A stretch of 64,000 nt of DNA from Cauispirillum nitrogeniifigens (lineage in GTDB: Bacteria > Pseudomonadota > Alphaproteobacteria > Rhodospirillales > Rhodospirillaceae): NCBI RefSeq assembly GCF_049800675.1, contig NZ_JBLOOT010000013.1:1-64000 (forward strand), written 5' to 3'. The position numbers were made by a program, and so were the translations under genes. Below the pieces are notes generated by a model, which was not told where the DNA came from, ran no database searches, and saw only the letters and a program-made list of their open reading frames with translations. Of this stretch, positions 11,093 to 21,790 are shown piece by piece. Position 1 is the stretch's first letter. The number at the start of each line of letters is the position of its first letter.

Positions 11093-12160
11093 TCACTTCG
11101 GCAGCTTGCCCTGCACGCCCTCGACGTACCAGTCCATGGACAGCAGCTTCTCGTCGGGCACGACCTCGCCCTCCTTGACCACCACGTCGCCGGCCTGGTT
11201 CTTGATCGGGCCCTGGAAGGGATGGTGCTTGCCAGAGCGGATGGCCTCCTCCATCTGCTCGGCGGCGGCCTTCACCTCGTCGGGCATGTTCGCATACGGC
11301 GCCATCACCACCATGCCGGACGCCAGCCCGCCCCAGGTGTCGGCGGAGGCCCAGGTGCCATCCATGACCGCCTGGACGCGCGCGGTGTAGTACGGCACCC
11401 AGTCGTCGACGATGGCGGTGAGGTGGGCGTCCGGCCCGAAGCGGCTCATGTCGGATGCTTGGCCGAACGCCTTGACGCCCTTCTCCTGGGCCACCTGCAC
11501 CGGGGCCGGGCTGTCGGTGTGCTGGGTGATGATGTCGGCGCCCTGGGCGATCAGCGTCTCGGCGGCCTCGCGCTCGCGGCCGGGATCGTACCAGGAGTTG
11601 GTCCAGATGACCTTGACCTCGGCCTTCGGGTTGACCTCGCGCAGGGCGATGGTGAAGGCGTTGATGCCGCGCACCACCTCGGGGATCGGGAACGGCGCAA
11701 CGTAGCCGATGACGTTGGACTTGGTCATGTGGCCGGCGATGGTGCCGATGATGGCCCGGCCCTCGTAGAAGCGGGCGGCATAAGTCGCCAGGTTGTCGGC
11801 GCGCTTGTACCCGGTGGCGTGCTCGAACTTGGCCTTGGGGAAGCGCTTGGCGACCTTCAGCGTCGGGTTCATGAAGCCGAACGAGGTGGTGAAGATCAGA
11901 TCGTAGCCCTGCTGGGCGAACTGGTTGATGACGCGCTCGGAGTCCGCGCCCTCGGCGACGTCCTCGACGAAGGCGGTGGTGATCTTGTCGCCGAACTTCT
12001 CCTCCAGCGCCTTGCGGGCGTGGTCGTGCTGGTAGGACCAGCCGTGGTCGCCCACCGGGCCGACGTAGACGAAGCCGACCTTGACCGGGTCGGCGGCGAG
12101 GGCCTGGCCGCCCATGATGAGGGCGGCGGCCAGCGCTGCGATGCGGGTCAAACGGGACAT
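11093..12160 (-). CDS. BMP family ABC transporter substrate-binding protein
   Basis: 355 residues with a signal peptide (IAALAAALIMGGQALA, cut before ADPVKV). It is a periplasmic basic-membrane-protein (Bmp/PnrA-type) receptor: VKVGFVYVGPVGDHGWSYQH and DLIFTTSFGFMNP are typical. Family members bind purine nucleosides or related compounds. It is the last gene of a leftward four-gene importer operon (ATPase, two permeases, receptor), 37 bases after the second permease. An autoinducer-type or other ligand cannot be excluded from sequence. Confidence 0.92.
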   Translation of the reverse strand: MSRLTRIAALAAALIMGGQALAADPVKVGFVYVGPVGDHGWSYQHDHARKALEEKFGDKITTAFVEDVAEGADSERVINQFAQQGYDLIFTTSFGFMNPTLKVAKRFPKAKFEHATGYKRADNLATYAARFYEGRAIIGTIAGHMTKSNVIGYVAPFPIPEVVRGINAFTIALREVNPKAEVKVIWTNSWYDPGREREAAETLIAQGADIITQHTDSPAPVQVAQEKGVKAFGQASDMSRFGPDAHLTAIVDDWVPYYTARVQAVMDGTWASADTWGGLASGMVVMAPYANMPDEVKAAAEQMEEAIRSGKHHPFQGPIKNQAGDVVVKEGEVVPDEKLLSMDWYVEGVQGKLPK

Positions 12161-12197
12161 GGAACGAACTCCTCCTGCGCGGTGCGTCGGCGGCCCC

Positions 12198-13130
12198 TCA
12201 GCCGCCCGGATGGAAGGTCTTCCCGATGCTGGCCGGGGCGTTCAGGCGGATGCGGGTGGCATCGCGCGAGATCAGCACCAGCACCAGGATGGTGGCAAGA
12301 TAGGGCAGCATGGACAAAAGCTGCGACGGCACGGCCAGCCCGGTGCCCTGGATATGCAGTTGCACGATGGTCACGCCGCCGAACAGATAGGCGCCCAGCA
12401 GCACGCGGCCCGGCTTCCAGGTGGCGAAGACCACCAGCGCCAGGGCGATCCAGCCGCGCCCGGCGGTCATCTCCTCCACCCACATCGGAGTGTAGGCCAG
12501 CGACAGGTAGGCGCCGCCCAGGCCGCTCATGGCGCCGCCGAACAGCACGGCGGCAAAGCGGATCAGGCGCACCGGGTAACCGATGGAATGCGCCGCCGCC
12601 GGGTTCTCCCCCACCGCCCGCAGCACCAGACCGGCACGCGTGCGGGTCAGGAACCACCACAGGCCGAAGGTGGCGGCCAGCGACAGGTAGACCATGGCGT
12701 CATGGCCGAACAGCACCGGCCCGACCAGCGGCAGGTCGCTCAGGCCCGCCACGTCCAGGCGCGGCAGCGGGGTGATCGGCGTGCCGACGTACCCCTGGCC
12801 GACGAAGGCCGACAGGCCGATGCCGAAGATGGTCAAGGCCAGCCCCGTCGCCACCTGATTGGTCAGCAGGCCAAGCGTCAGGGCGCCGAACAGGGCCGCC
12901 ATCATCATCCCCACCACCGCTGCGGCGAGCAGCGCCAGCGCCGGGTTGCCGGTGGCGACGACGACCATGAAGGCCGATACGGCACCCATGAGCATCATGC
13001 CCTCGACGCCCAGGTTGAGGACGCCGGATTTCTCGGTGATCAGTTCGCCCAGGGCGGCGAAGACCAGTGGCGTGGCGGCGCGCATCATCGCCACCAACAG
13101 GGCGGCCAGGGCATCGATGTCGGTGATCAC
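12198..13130 (-). CDS. ABC transporter permease, BMP system (second)
   Basis: 310 residues from a GTG at 13130, whose GTGA overlaps the stop codon of the preceding permease, implying translational coupling. A polytopic inner-membrane protein of the BPD_transp_2 type, with the LGELITEKSGVLNLGVEGMM signature of nucleoside (NupC/YufQ-like) permeases near the N-terminus. It should pair with the other permease to form the channel. A far longer upstream frame overlaps that permease and is not used. Confidence 0.9.
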   Translation of the reverse strand: MITDIDALAALLVAMMRAATPLVFAALGELITEKSGVLNLGVEGMMLMGAVSAFMVVVATGNPALALLAAAVVGMMMAALFGALTLGLLTNQVATGLALTIFGIGLSAFVGQGYVGTPITPLPRLDVAGLSDLPLVGPVLFGHDAMVYLSLAATFGLWWFLTRTRAGLVLRAVGENPAAAHSIGYPVRLIRFAAVLFGGAMSGLGGAYLSLAYTPMWVEEMTAGRGWIALALVVFATWKPGRVLLGAYLFGGVTIVQLHIQGTGLAVPSQLLSMLPYLATILVLVLISRDATRIRLNAPASIGKTFHPGG

Positions 13131-14206
13131 GGCCGCGCCTCCCTCCGTCTGGTGGTCGTCAGCCGCACCCTGTAGCGGATCAGGATATCGCAGGCCAGCA
13201 GGAAGAACAGCAGCATGCCCTGGAACACCCCCGTTACCGCCAGCGGCAGGCCGAGGCCGATCTGCACCGCCTCGCCGCCCAGGTAGCTCAGCGCCATCAG
13301 CAAGGCGGCGAGCAGGATGCCCACCGGATGCAGGCGGCCCAGAAAGGCGACGATGATCGCCGTGAAGCCGTAGCCCGGCGACACGCTCGGCTGGAGCTGG
13401 CCGATCGGCCCGGCCACCTCCACCACGCCGGCCAGCCCGGCCAGCCCGCCGGAGATCATGAAGGCCAGCCACACCACCCACTTCTGGCTGAACCCGGCAT
13501 AGCCGCCGGCCTGCGGCGTCATGCCCAGAACCTTGACCTGGAAGCCGACGAAGGTGCGCGCCACCACGAACCACCCGGCCACCACGGCGGCCAGCGCGAA
13601 CAGGGCGCCGATGTGCAGCCGCGTCTCGTCCCACAGCACGGGCAGCAGGGCGGCGTCATGGAACATGCGGCTTTCCGGGAAGTTGAAGCCTTCCGGGTCG
13701 CGCCACGGCCCGTGCACCAGCCACGACAGCACCAGCGCCGCCACATAGGTCAGCATCAGGCTGACGAGGATTTCCGAGGTATGGAACCGCGTCTTCAGGA
13801 ACGCCGGAAGGGCGCCCCAGGCCATGCCGCCCAGCACGCCGCCGACCAGCATCAGCGGCAGGACGTACCACGCCTCCACCTCGTACAGCGCCAGGGCGAT
13901 GCCGCCGCCGGCGATGGCGCCCATGAGCAACTGGCCCTCGGCGCCGATGTTCCACACGTTGCCCCGGAAGCCGATGGCCAGTCCCACCGCGCACAGCGCC
14001 AGCGGCGTCGCCTTGACCGCCAGTTCGGCCAGTCCATAGGCCGAATTCAGCGGCGACAGGAAGAACACCCCCAGCGCCTCCAGCGGGTCGAATCCCAGGG
14101 CAGCGAACAGGATGGCACCCGCGACCAGGGTGAGGCCGACGGCCAGCACCGGCGCGCCGTAGATCCACCCCGGCGACGCCTGGCCCCGCGCCTCAAGCCT
14201 GAGCAT
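13127..14206 (-). CDS. ABC transporter permease, BMP system (first)
   Basis: 359 residues and multiple membrane helices, with the TPLALCAVGLAIGFRGNVWNIGAEGQLLMG segment typical of YufP/NupB-like permeases of BMP importers. Its start overlaps the end of the ATPase gene by 14 bases and its stop overlaps the next permease by 3 bases. The two permeases are divergent paralogues, as usual for this importer class. Confidence 0.9.
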   Translation of the reverse strand: MLRLEARGQASPGWIYGAPVLAVGLTLVAGAILFAALGFDPLEALGVFFLSPLNSAYGLAELAVKATPLALCAVGLAIGFRGNVWNIGAEGQLLMGAIAGGGIALALYEVEAWYVLPLMLVGGVLGGMAWGALPAFLKTRFHTSEILVSLMLTYVAALVLSWLVHGPWRDPEGFNFPESRMFHDAALLPVLWDETRLHIGALFALAAVVAGWFVVARTFVGFQVKVLGMTPQAGGYAGFSQKWVVWLAFMISGGLAGLAGVVEVAGPIGQLQPSVSPGYGFTAIIVAFLGRLHPVGILLAALLMALSYLGGEAVQIGLGLPLAVTGVFQGMLLFFLLACDILIRYRVRLTTTRRREARP

Positions 14207-15749
14207 GGCCGGCCTCCCCCTCTTCGGTCAGGTCGAACAGGCCGCCCATCAGCAGGCCCACCTGCTCCACCGACGTGTCGTGCGCCGCGCGCGGCGACGA
14301 CAGGCGGCCGCCGCTCATGACGGCAAGGCGATCGGCGATGGTGAACAGCTCGTCCAGGTCCTGGGAGATGACCAGCACCGCCGCCCCCTGGTCGCGCAGG
14401 TCCAGCAGCGCCTGATGGATGGCCGCCGCCGACCCGGCATCGACGCCCCAGGTCGGCTGGGAGCAGATCAGCAGCTTGGGCTTTTGCAGGATCTCGCGGC
14501 CGATGATGAACTTCTGGAGGTTGCCGCCCGACAGGCTGCGGGCCTCCGCCCGCCGGCCGTGGGCGATGACGTTGAAGGCGCCGATGATACGGTCGGCGTA
14601 GTCGTTGACGCGCGAAAAACGGATCATCCCCCGCTGCACGAGGTTCTGCCGCCCATAGCCCGACAGCAGGGCGTTTTCCGCCAAGCTGAGGTCGGGCACC
14701 GCGCCCCGGCCGAGGCGTTCCTCGGGCACCAGCCCCATGCCGAGATCGCGGCGCTGGCGCGGCCCCAGGCGCCCGACCGGGCGGCCGTCGACGCGGATGG
14801 CCTCGTGCACCGGCGTGCGGTGTTCCCCCGACAGGGCCAGCATCAGTTCCCCCTGGCCGTTGCCGGCGACCCCGGCGATGCCGAAGATCTCCCCGGCGCG
14901 GACGGCGAAGCTCACCTCCTTGAGGTCGGTGCCGAACGGCGTGCTGGCCGACAACGACAGGTTTTCCACCACCAGGCGCGGCTCCCCGGCGCGTTGTTCC
15001 TGGGCGGTGCGGCGGGCGGCCACCAGTTCGGAGCCGATCATCATCTGCGCCAACGACCGGGCGCTCTCCTGGCGCGGATCGCAGGTTGCCACCACCGCAC
15101 CGGCCCGCAGCACCGTCGCGCGGTCGCACAGGGCGCGGATTTCCTCCAGCTTGTGGGAGATGTAGAGGATGGTCCGCCCCTCCTCCCGCAGCCGGCGTAG
15201 CGTCTCGAACAGCTTGTCGGCCTCCTGCGGGGTCAGGACGGAGGTCGGCTCGTCCATGATCAGCAGCTTGGGGTCCTGGAGCAGGGCGCGGATGATCTCG
15301 ACGCGCTGGCGCTCGCCCACCGACAGGTCGTGGACGTGGCGCCGGGGGTCCAGCGGCAGGCCGTAGCGGGCCGAAAGGTCGGTGATGCGCGGCGCCAGGG
15401 CCTCGGGGCTGTCCCTGGTGCCCAGGCCGAGCACGATGTTTTCCGCCACTGTCAGGCTGTCGAACAGCGAGAAGTGCTGGAACACCATGCCGATGCCCAG
15501 CCTGCGCGCCTCCGCCGGGCTGGCGACGTGGACAGGCCGCCCCTCCCATAGCATTTCGCCGGAATCGGCGCTGGTGACGCCGTAGATGATCTTGACCAGG
15601 GTCGACTTGCCGGCGCCGTTCTCCCCCAGCAGGGCATGAATCTCCCCCGCCCGCAGGCTCAGGGACACGTCCTTGCTGGCATGGCAGCCGGGATAGCGCT
15701 TGTCGATGGCGCGCAGGTCCAGGCGCGGGGGCGCGGCGGCTTCCGTCAT
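14193..15749 (-). CDS. ABC transporter ATP-binding protein, BMP system
   Basis: 518 residues with two ABC modules. The first has Walker A GENGAGKST, signature LSVGERQRVEI and Walker B LLIMDEPTS. The second has a degenerate Walker A (GVAGNGQGE), signature LSGGNLQKF and a changed Walker B region (LLICSQPTWGVD). This asymmetry is normal for nucleoside and sugar ATPases of the RbsA/NupA class. The ATG at 15749 is chosen because the family alignment begins right after it (DLRAIDKRYPG); the reading frame continues upstream without family similarity. First gene of the operon. Confidence 0.92.
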   Translation of the reverse strand: MTEAAAPPRLDLRAIDKRYPGCHASKDVSLSLRAGEIHALLGENGAGKSTLVKIIYGVTSADSGEMLWEGRPVHVASPAEARRLGIGMVFQHFSLFDSLTVAENIVLGLGTRDSPEALAPRITDLSARYGLPLDPRRHVHDLSVGERQRVEIIRALLQDPKLLIMDEPTSVLTPQEADKLFETLRRLREEGRTILYISHKLEEIRALCDRATVLRAGAVVATCDPRQESARSLAQMMIGSELVAARRTAQEQRAGEPRLVVENLSLSASTPFGTDLKEVSFAVRAGEIFGIAGVAGNGQGELMLALSGEHRTPVHEAIRVDGRPVGRLGPRQRRDLGMGLVPEERLGRGAVPDLSLAENALLSGYGRQNLVQRGMIRFSRVNDYADRIIGAFNVIAHGRRAEARSLSGGNLQKFIIGREILQKPKLLICSQPTWGVDAGSAAAIHQALLDLRDQGAAVLVISQDLDELFTIADRLAVMSGGRLSSPRAAHDTSVEQVGLLMGGLFDLTEEGEAGHAQA

Positions 15750-15942
15750 CACATCATTCCAGGCGGCACGAGAAACCCAGGGCCGGCGCCAGGTCCGCCA
15801 CCGCCCCAGGCCCTGAACGTAGGGTGATTCAACAGCTAACGTCCACCGAAAGATAACGGTGCGGGCGGACGGGCGGTGTTGACGAAGTTGACGAACGGGA
15901 CGATGTTGATGGAACGAACGAGTACTTGCAGGAGAAGCCGCG
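15750..15942. promoter_or_regulatory. Divergent promoter region with tandem GTTGACGAA repeat
   Basis: The gap between the importer operon (left) and the toxin-antitoxin pair (right). It contains a perfect tandem nine-base repeat, GTTGACGAA twice at 15878-15895, followed by a looser third copy (GTTGATGGAA). Each unit includes a TTGACG -35-like core. Such iterons next to an antitoxin gene could be an autoregulatory operator. Confidence 0.4.
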
Positions 15943-16695
15943 ATGCCAGGAGCGGAGTTCAGATCGCGCGAATGGAAGATCGCCAAGCGTGTACACCTTC
16001 CCGAAGACGATGTCAGGGCCGTGCTCGCGGAGGCCGCCCGCGTACCCCCGGACGAAAAGGAGGAGCGCCGTGCGCCCTCCGACGGAAAGGGAAAACGTGC
16101 GACCCGCACCGTGCAACCAGCCGCTCTGCCACCGATCGAAGTCCGAGCAACGGAGCAGATGACGGCGCTGGCTCGCGCGATCACCAAAGCGTTGGCCGAC
16201 CGGCAGGAGTCCCGTTTCGTGCTGACGATCGACCGGGCAAGCGGAACGGCCAAGATAGAACCCTTTCCCCATCCGGCGGAAGAAGCGGCGACGGACGCCT
16301 TTGAGTCCGCTATGGCGGATGCGTTCGAACGGGGAAAGGCGAGAAGCGCCAGTATTCTCGCCGGGCCGGAAATGCTGACATCCGACCAGATGGCCGCGCT
16401 CCTCGGCGTGAGCCGGGAGACGGTCAATCGCCTGCGCATGCGACACGAGTTGATCGGCCTTCAGGGCGCCAAGCGAGGCTTTAAGTATCCGGACTGGCAG
16501 GTCGTTGATGGCCTTCCCCTCAAGGCCCTGCCTCAGTTGCACGCCCTTATGCAGGACAGCCCTTGGGCGGTTTATCGCTTTCTGCTAGAAGAGCACGACG
16601 CGCTTGATGGGAAGAGCGCCCTTGCATGCCTCGGAGAAGGGCGGACGGAAGACGTTCTTCTCGTGGCCGAGGGGCTCAGTTGGGGGAACGGATGA
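15943..16695 (+). CDS. Xre/MbcA/ParS-type antitoxin, RES toxin partner
   Basis: 250 residues. The N-terminal half is charged and unfamiliar. Residues ~140-185 form an excisionase/Xre-like helix-turn-helix (LTSDQMAALLGVSRETVNRL). The C-terminus (ALMQDSPWAVYRFLLEEHDALDGKSALACLGEG) resembles the MbcA/ParS/Xre toxin-binding domain found with RES toxins. The ATG at 15943 has AGGAGAAG six bases upstream. The stop is followed three bases later by the toxin start. It should neutralise the toxin and repress its own promoter. It is longer than usual Xre antitoxins (~140 residues) because of the N-terminal extension. Confidence 0.75.
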   Translation: MPGAEFRSREWKIAKRVHLPEDDVRAVLAEAARVPPDEKEERRAPSDGKGKRATRTVQPAALPPIEVRATEQMTALARAITKALADRQESRFVLTIDRASGTAKIEPFPHPAEEAATDAFESAMADAFERGKARSASILAGPEMLTSDQMAALLGVSRETVNRLRMRHELIGLQGAKRGFKYPDWQVVDGLPLKALPQLHALMQDSPWAVYRFLLEEHDALDGKSALACLGEGRTEDVLLVAEGLSWGNG

Positions 16696-16698
16696 CAG

Positions 16699-17322
16699 AT
16701 GGAAGGTGCAGGGCCACCAGCGGCATTCGCCAACCTGCCCCTGCAGATCGAGGTCATCCCCGCCGGCCAGCAATTTTACCGGATCATTGAGAACATCCAC
16801 ACGGACCCTCTGGGGTTCGGGCGCACGACCTCCAGCAGGTTCTCGGCTCCCCGTCCGGCAGAAGGCGGCCACGTCCCCTTCGGCGTCGTGTACTTGGCGG
16901 CTGAACTGGACGCCTGCTTCATCGAGACGGTCATCCGGGACCGCGGCGACGGACGCAGCGAGAAGCATCTGCTCCTGGACGTCGAGGAACTGCGGCGCCG
17001 CGATCGCGTCAGCGTTCAGGTGGCCTCCGCCCTTTCCCTGATTTCGCTCGTCGGCGTGGATCGCCACCTCATGGGGGTGCCCACGGACGTGACCGGCGCG
17101 AGGAGCCACACCCTGTCTCAACTGTGGTCGGTCGCCTTCCACGACCACCCGTCAAAGCCGGACGGCGTCCTCTATCCCTCCCGCCTGCAGCCCGCGCTGA
17201 CCAACGTCGCGCTCTATGATCGCGCGCTCTCCAAGCTCGGCATCGTTGATCGCGTTCCCCTGCTCGACTGCCGGGCTGATATCGCAAGAATCGTGAAGAC
17301 CTACCGCATCGCCCTGATATGA
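16699..17322 (+). CDS. RES domain protein (NAD-degrading toxin)
   Basis: 207 residues with the RES fold: R28 (QFYRI), R47 (SRFSAP), Y65 (VVYLAAE), E76 (CFIETV) and a Ser in the GVLYPSRLQP segment supply the conserved Arg, Glu and Ser. RES toxins break down NAD+ and arrest growth; they are encoded directly after an Xre/MbcA-type antitoxin, exactly as here. No truncation is seen. It is somewhat longer than minimal RES toxins. The catalytic claim rests on family knowledge. Confidence 0.8.
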   Translation: MEGAGPPAAFANLPLQIEVIPAGQQFYRIIENIHTDPLGFGRTTSSRFSAPRPAEGGHVPFGVVYLAAELDACFIETVIRDRGDGRSEKHLLLDVEELRRRDRVSVQVASALSLISLVGVDRHLMGVPTDVTGARSHTLSQLWSVAFHDHPSKPDGVLYPSRLQPALTNVALYDRALSKLGIVDRVPLLDCRADIARIVKTYRIALI

Positions 17323-17325
17323 ACC

Positions 17326-17348
17326 GGAACCGCCAAACGGGCGGTTCC
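17326..17348 (+). terminator. Hairpin after the toxin gene
   Basis: A perfect 9-bp stem (GGAACCGCC / GGCGGTTCC) with a 5-base loop, starting four bases after the toxin stop codon. There is no T-run after it, so it may act as a terminator, an mRNA stabiliser or both. Confidence 0.5.
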
Positions 17349-17371
17349 GCTCCGCGCGAGGGGTGTGGTAT

Positions 17372-17411
17372 AGGGTCTACCCGTTCGGGCTGTCCGGCCC
17401 GGTTAGACCCT
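17372..17411. promoter_or_regulatory. Dyad symmetry in the mutA promoter region
   Basis: Perfect 8-base arms, AGGGTCTA (17372-17379) and TAGACCCT (17404-17411), enclose 24 bases that also pair partly (CCCG/CCGG). It sits 20-60 bases before the mutA ATG and overlaps a TATAGG -10-like stretch. It could be a regulator operator or a 5' UTR hairpin. I do not recognise the binding protein. Confidence 0.4.
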
Positions 17412-17430
17412 CATTCAGGAACGTCCCGGC

Positions 17431-19485
17431 ATGACGAACTCTCTGAACCTGACGCAGGATTTCCCGGCGGTCGATTATCAGGCGTGGCGGGCGCTGGTGG
17501 AACAGGCGCTCAAGGGTGCCGACTTCGACAAGAAGCTGACCACCCGCCTGTACGATGGCATCACCCTCCAGCCGATCTACACCAAGGCGGACTTCGCCGC
17601 CGCCGACGATCCCTCGGGCTTCCCCGGTTTCGCGCCGTTCGCGCGCGGGGCCACGGCGTCCGGCGCGGTGCGCGGCTGGGACATCCGGCAGGCGTTCCTG
17701 AACCCCGACATCAAGAAGACCAACCGCGAGATCCTGACCGACCTGGAGCGCGGCGTGACCTCCGTCCTGCTGCGCCTGGACGACGCCGGCCGCGCCGGCC
17801 AGGACCCGGAGAGCGAAGCCGCCGGCCAGGGCGGCATCATGGTCGCCACCGCCGATGACCTCGACTCCGCGCTGGGCGGCGTCATGCTGGAAATCTGCCC
17901 GGTGGCCCTGGACGCCGGTGCCGGCGCCCCGGCCGCCGCCGCCCTGCTGGCCGAGGTGTGGCGCAAGCGCGGCGTGAGCGGCGCCGAGGCCCTGGGCGCC
18001 TTCAACATCGACCCGCTGGGCAGTCTGGCCGAGTTGGGCAGCCTGCCGACCTCGCTCGTCGGCGCGCTCAAGCGCATGGCCGAGATCGCCGCCCACACCG
18101 CCGCCACCTGGCCGAACGTCACCGCCGTCGGCGTCAATGCCGCGCCGTATTCGGCCGCCGGCGCCAGCGACGTCGAGGATCTGGCCTGCGCCATGGCCAC
18201 CGCCGTGGCCTATCTGCGCGCCATGACGGCGGCGGGCATGGACATTGACGCCGCCTGCGGGCAGATCAACTTCTCCTTCCCCGTGGGCACCGACTTCTTC
18301 CTCGGCATCGCCAAGCTGCGCGCCGCGCGCATGCTGTGGGCCCGCGTCGCCCAGGCCTGCGGCGCGTCCGAGGGCGCCCGCGCCATCCGCATGAACGCCG
18401 CCACCGCCACCCGCGTGGTCAGCCAGCGCGACCCGTGGGTGAACCTGCTGCGCGTCACCGTGACCAGCTTCGCCGCAGGCGTCGCCGGGGCTGACAGCGT
18501 CACCGCCCTGCCCTTTGACGCCGCCCTGGGCCTGCCGTCGGACTTCTCCCGCCGCATCGCGCGGAACACCCAGATCATCCTCCAGGAAGAAAGCAACCTG
18601 ACGCGGGTCATCGACCCGGCCGGCGGCTCCTGGTACGTCGAAACGCTGACCCGCCAGGTCGCCGAGCGCGCCTGGGCCGAGTTCCAGGCCATCGAGGCCG
18701 AGGGCGGCATGGCGAGCGCCCTCACCTCCGGCAGCCTGGCCGCCCGCCTGGACAAGAGCTGGCAGGCCCGGCGCTTGGCCATCGCCAAGCGCAAGGACGC
18801 GCTGACGGGCGTCAACGAGTTCCCCAACCTGACCGAAAAGCCGGTCGAGGTGGAGAAGCCCGACCTCGCCGCCCTGCGCAAGGGCGCCATCGCCCGTCTG
18901 TCCACCTACCGCCGCGCGGGCACCGTGGGCGCCATCGGCGACCTGTTCGACCTCGCCCGCGACGGCACGCTGGGCGCCCTGACCGCGGCGCTGGCCGAGG
19001 GCACGCCGGCCACCATCGCCGCCCTGCCCGCCCACCGCCTGGGCGAGGACTTCGAGGCCCTGCGCGATGCCTCCGACCGTGCCCTGGCCGCCAGCGGCAA
19101 GCGGCCGCAGGTGTTCCTCGCCAACCTGGGCAAGGTCGCCCAGCACACCGCCCGCGCCACCTTCGCCCGCAACTTCTTCGAGGCCGGCGGCGTGGAGGCC
19201 GTGACCACCGACGGCTTCGCCGATGCCGCCACGGCGGCCGAGGCGTTCAAGGCCTCCGGCGCCTCCGTCGCCTGCGTCTGCGGCACCGATGCCCAGTACG
19301 AGGACTTCGCGGAGTCCTTCGCCAAGGCGCTCAAGGACCAGGGCGCGGCGCGCGTGTACCTGGCCGGACGCGCCGGCGACAAGCAGGCGGCCTATGACGC
19401 CGCCGGGGTCGACGACTATATCTATGTGGGCTGTGACGCCCTCGGCCTGCTCCAGGCCCTGCATGCCCAGCTGGGAGTGAAGTGA
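17431..19485 (+). CDS. mutA: Methylmalonyl-CoA mutase small (beta) subunit
   Basis: 684 residues. It resembles the large subunit's TIM-barrel and cobalamin-binding layout but lacks the DxHxxG cobalamin motif in its C-terminal domain (VACVCGTDAQYEDFAESFA instead). That is the mark of the non-catalytic subunit of bacterial heterodimeric mutases. With MutB it interconverts (R)-methylmalonyl-CoA and succinyl-CoA in propionate, odd-chain lipid and amino-acid breakdown or in the reverse direction. The stop is one base from the mutB start, so the two are translationally linked. AGGA precedes the start. Confidence 0.95.
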   Translation: MTNSLNLTQDFPAVDYQAWRALVEQALKGADFDKKLTTRLYDGITLQPIYTKADFAAADDPSGFPGFAPFARGATASGAVRGWDIRQAFLNPDIKKTNREILTDLERGVTSVLLRLDDAGRAGQDPESEAAGQGGIMVATADDLDSALGGVMLEICPVALDAGAGAPAAAALLAEVWRKRGVSGAEALGAFNIDPLGSLAELGSLPTSLVGALKRMAEIAAHTAATWPNVTAVGVNAAPYSAAGASDVEDLACAMATAVAYLRAMTAAGMDIDAACGQINFSFPVGTDFFLGIAKLRAARMLWARVAQACGASEGARAIRMNAATATRVVSQRDPWVNLLRVTVTSFAAGVAGADSVTALPFDAALGLPSDFSRRIARNTQIILQEESNLTRVIDPAGGSWYVETLTRQVAERAWAEFQAIEAEGGMASALTSGSLAARLDKSWQARRLAIAKRKDALTGVNEFPNLTEKPVEVEKPDLAALRKGAIARLSTYRRAGTVGAIGDLFDLARDGTLGALTAALAEGTPATIAALPAHRLGEDFEALRDASDRALAASGKRPQVFLANLGKVAQHTARATFARNFFEAGGVEAVTTDGFADAATAAEAFKASGASVACVCGTDAQYEDFAESFAKALKDQGAARVYLAGRAGDKQAAYDAAGVDDYIYVGCDALGLLQALHAQLGVK

Positions 19486-19486
19486 G

Positions 19487-21679
<2,193 letters not shown>

Positions 21680-21687
21680 GCCAAGAC

Positions 21688-21777
21688 CCCGTCGCTCCCG
21701 CGAAAGCGGGAGCCCATTCCCCCACCCCACCATCCGTCTCCATGGCCCTGCGCCCCCGCTTTCGCGGGGGCAACGGG
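21688..21777. repeat. REP-like inverted pair between mutB and meaB
   Basis: Two 29-base units in opposite orientation (21688-21716 and 21749-21777), differing at four positions. Each contains a hairpin of the form CCCGCGAAAGCGGG. The pair encloses 32 bases. Palindromes built on CCCGCGAAAGCGGG are dispersed in many high-GC proteobacterial genomes, and an inverted doublet is the arrangement of REPIN/BIME elements. It may stabilise mutAB mRNA and lower meaB expression. Confidence 0.65.
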
Positions 21778-21790
21778 AATAGAGACGGGC

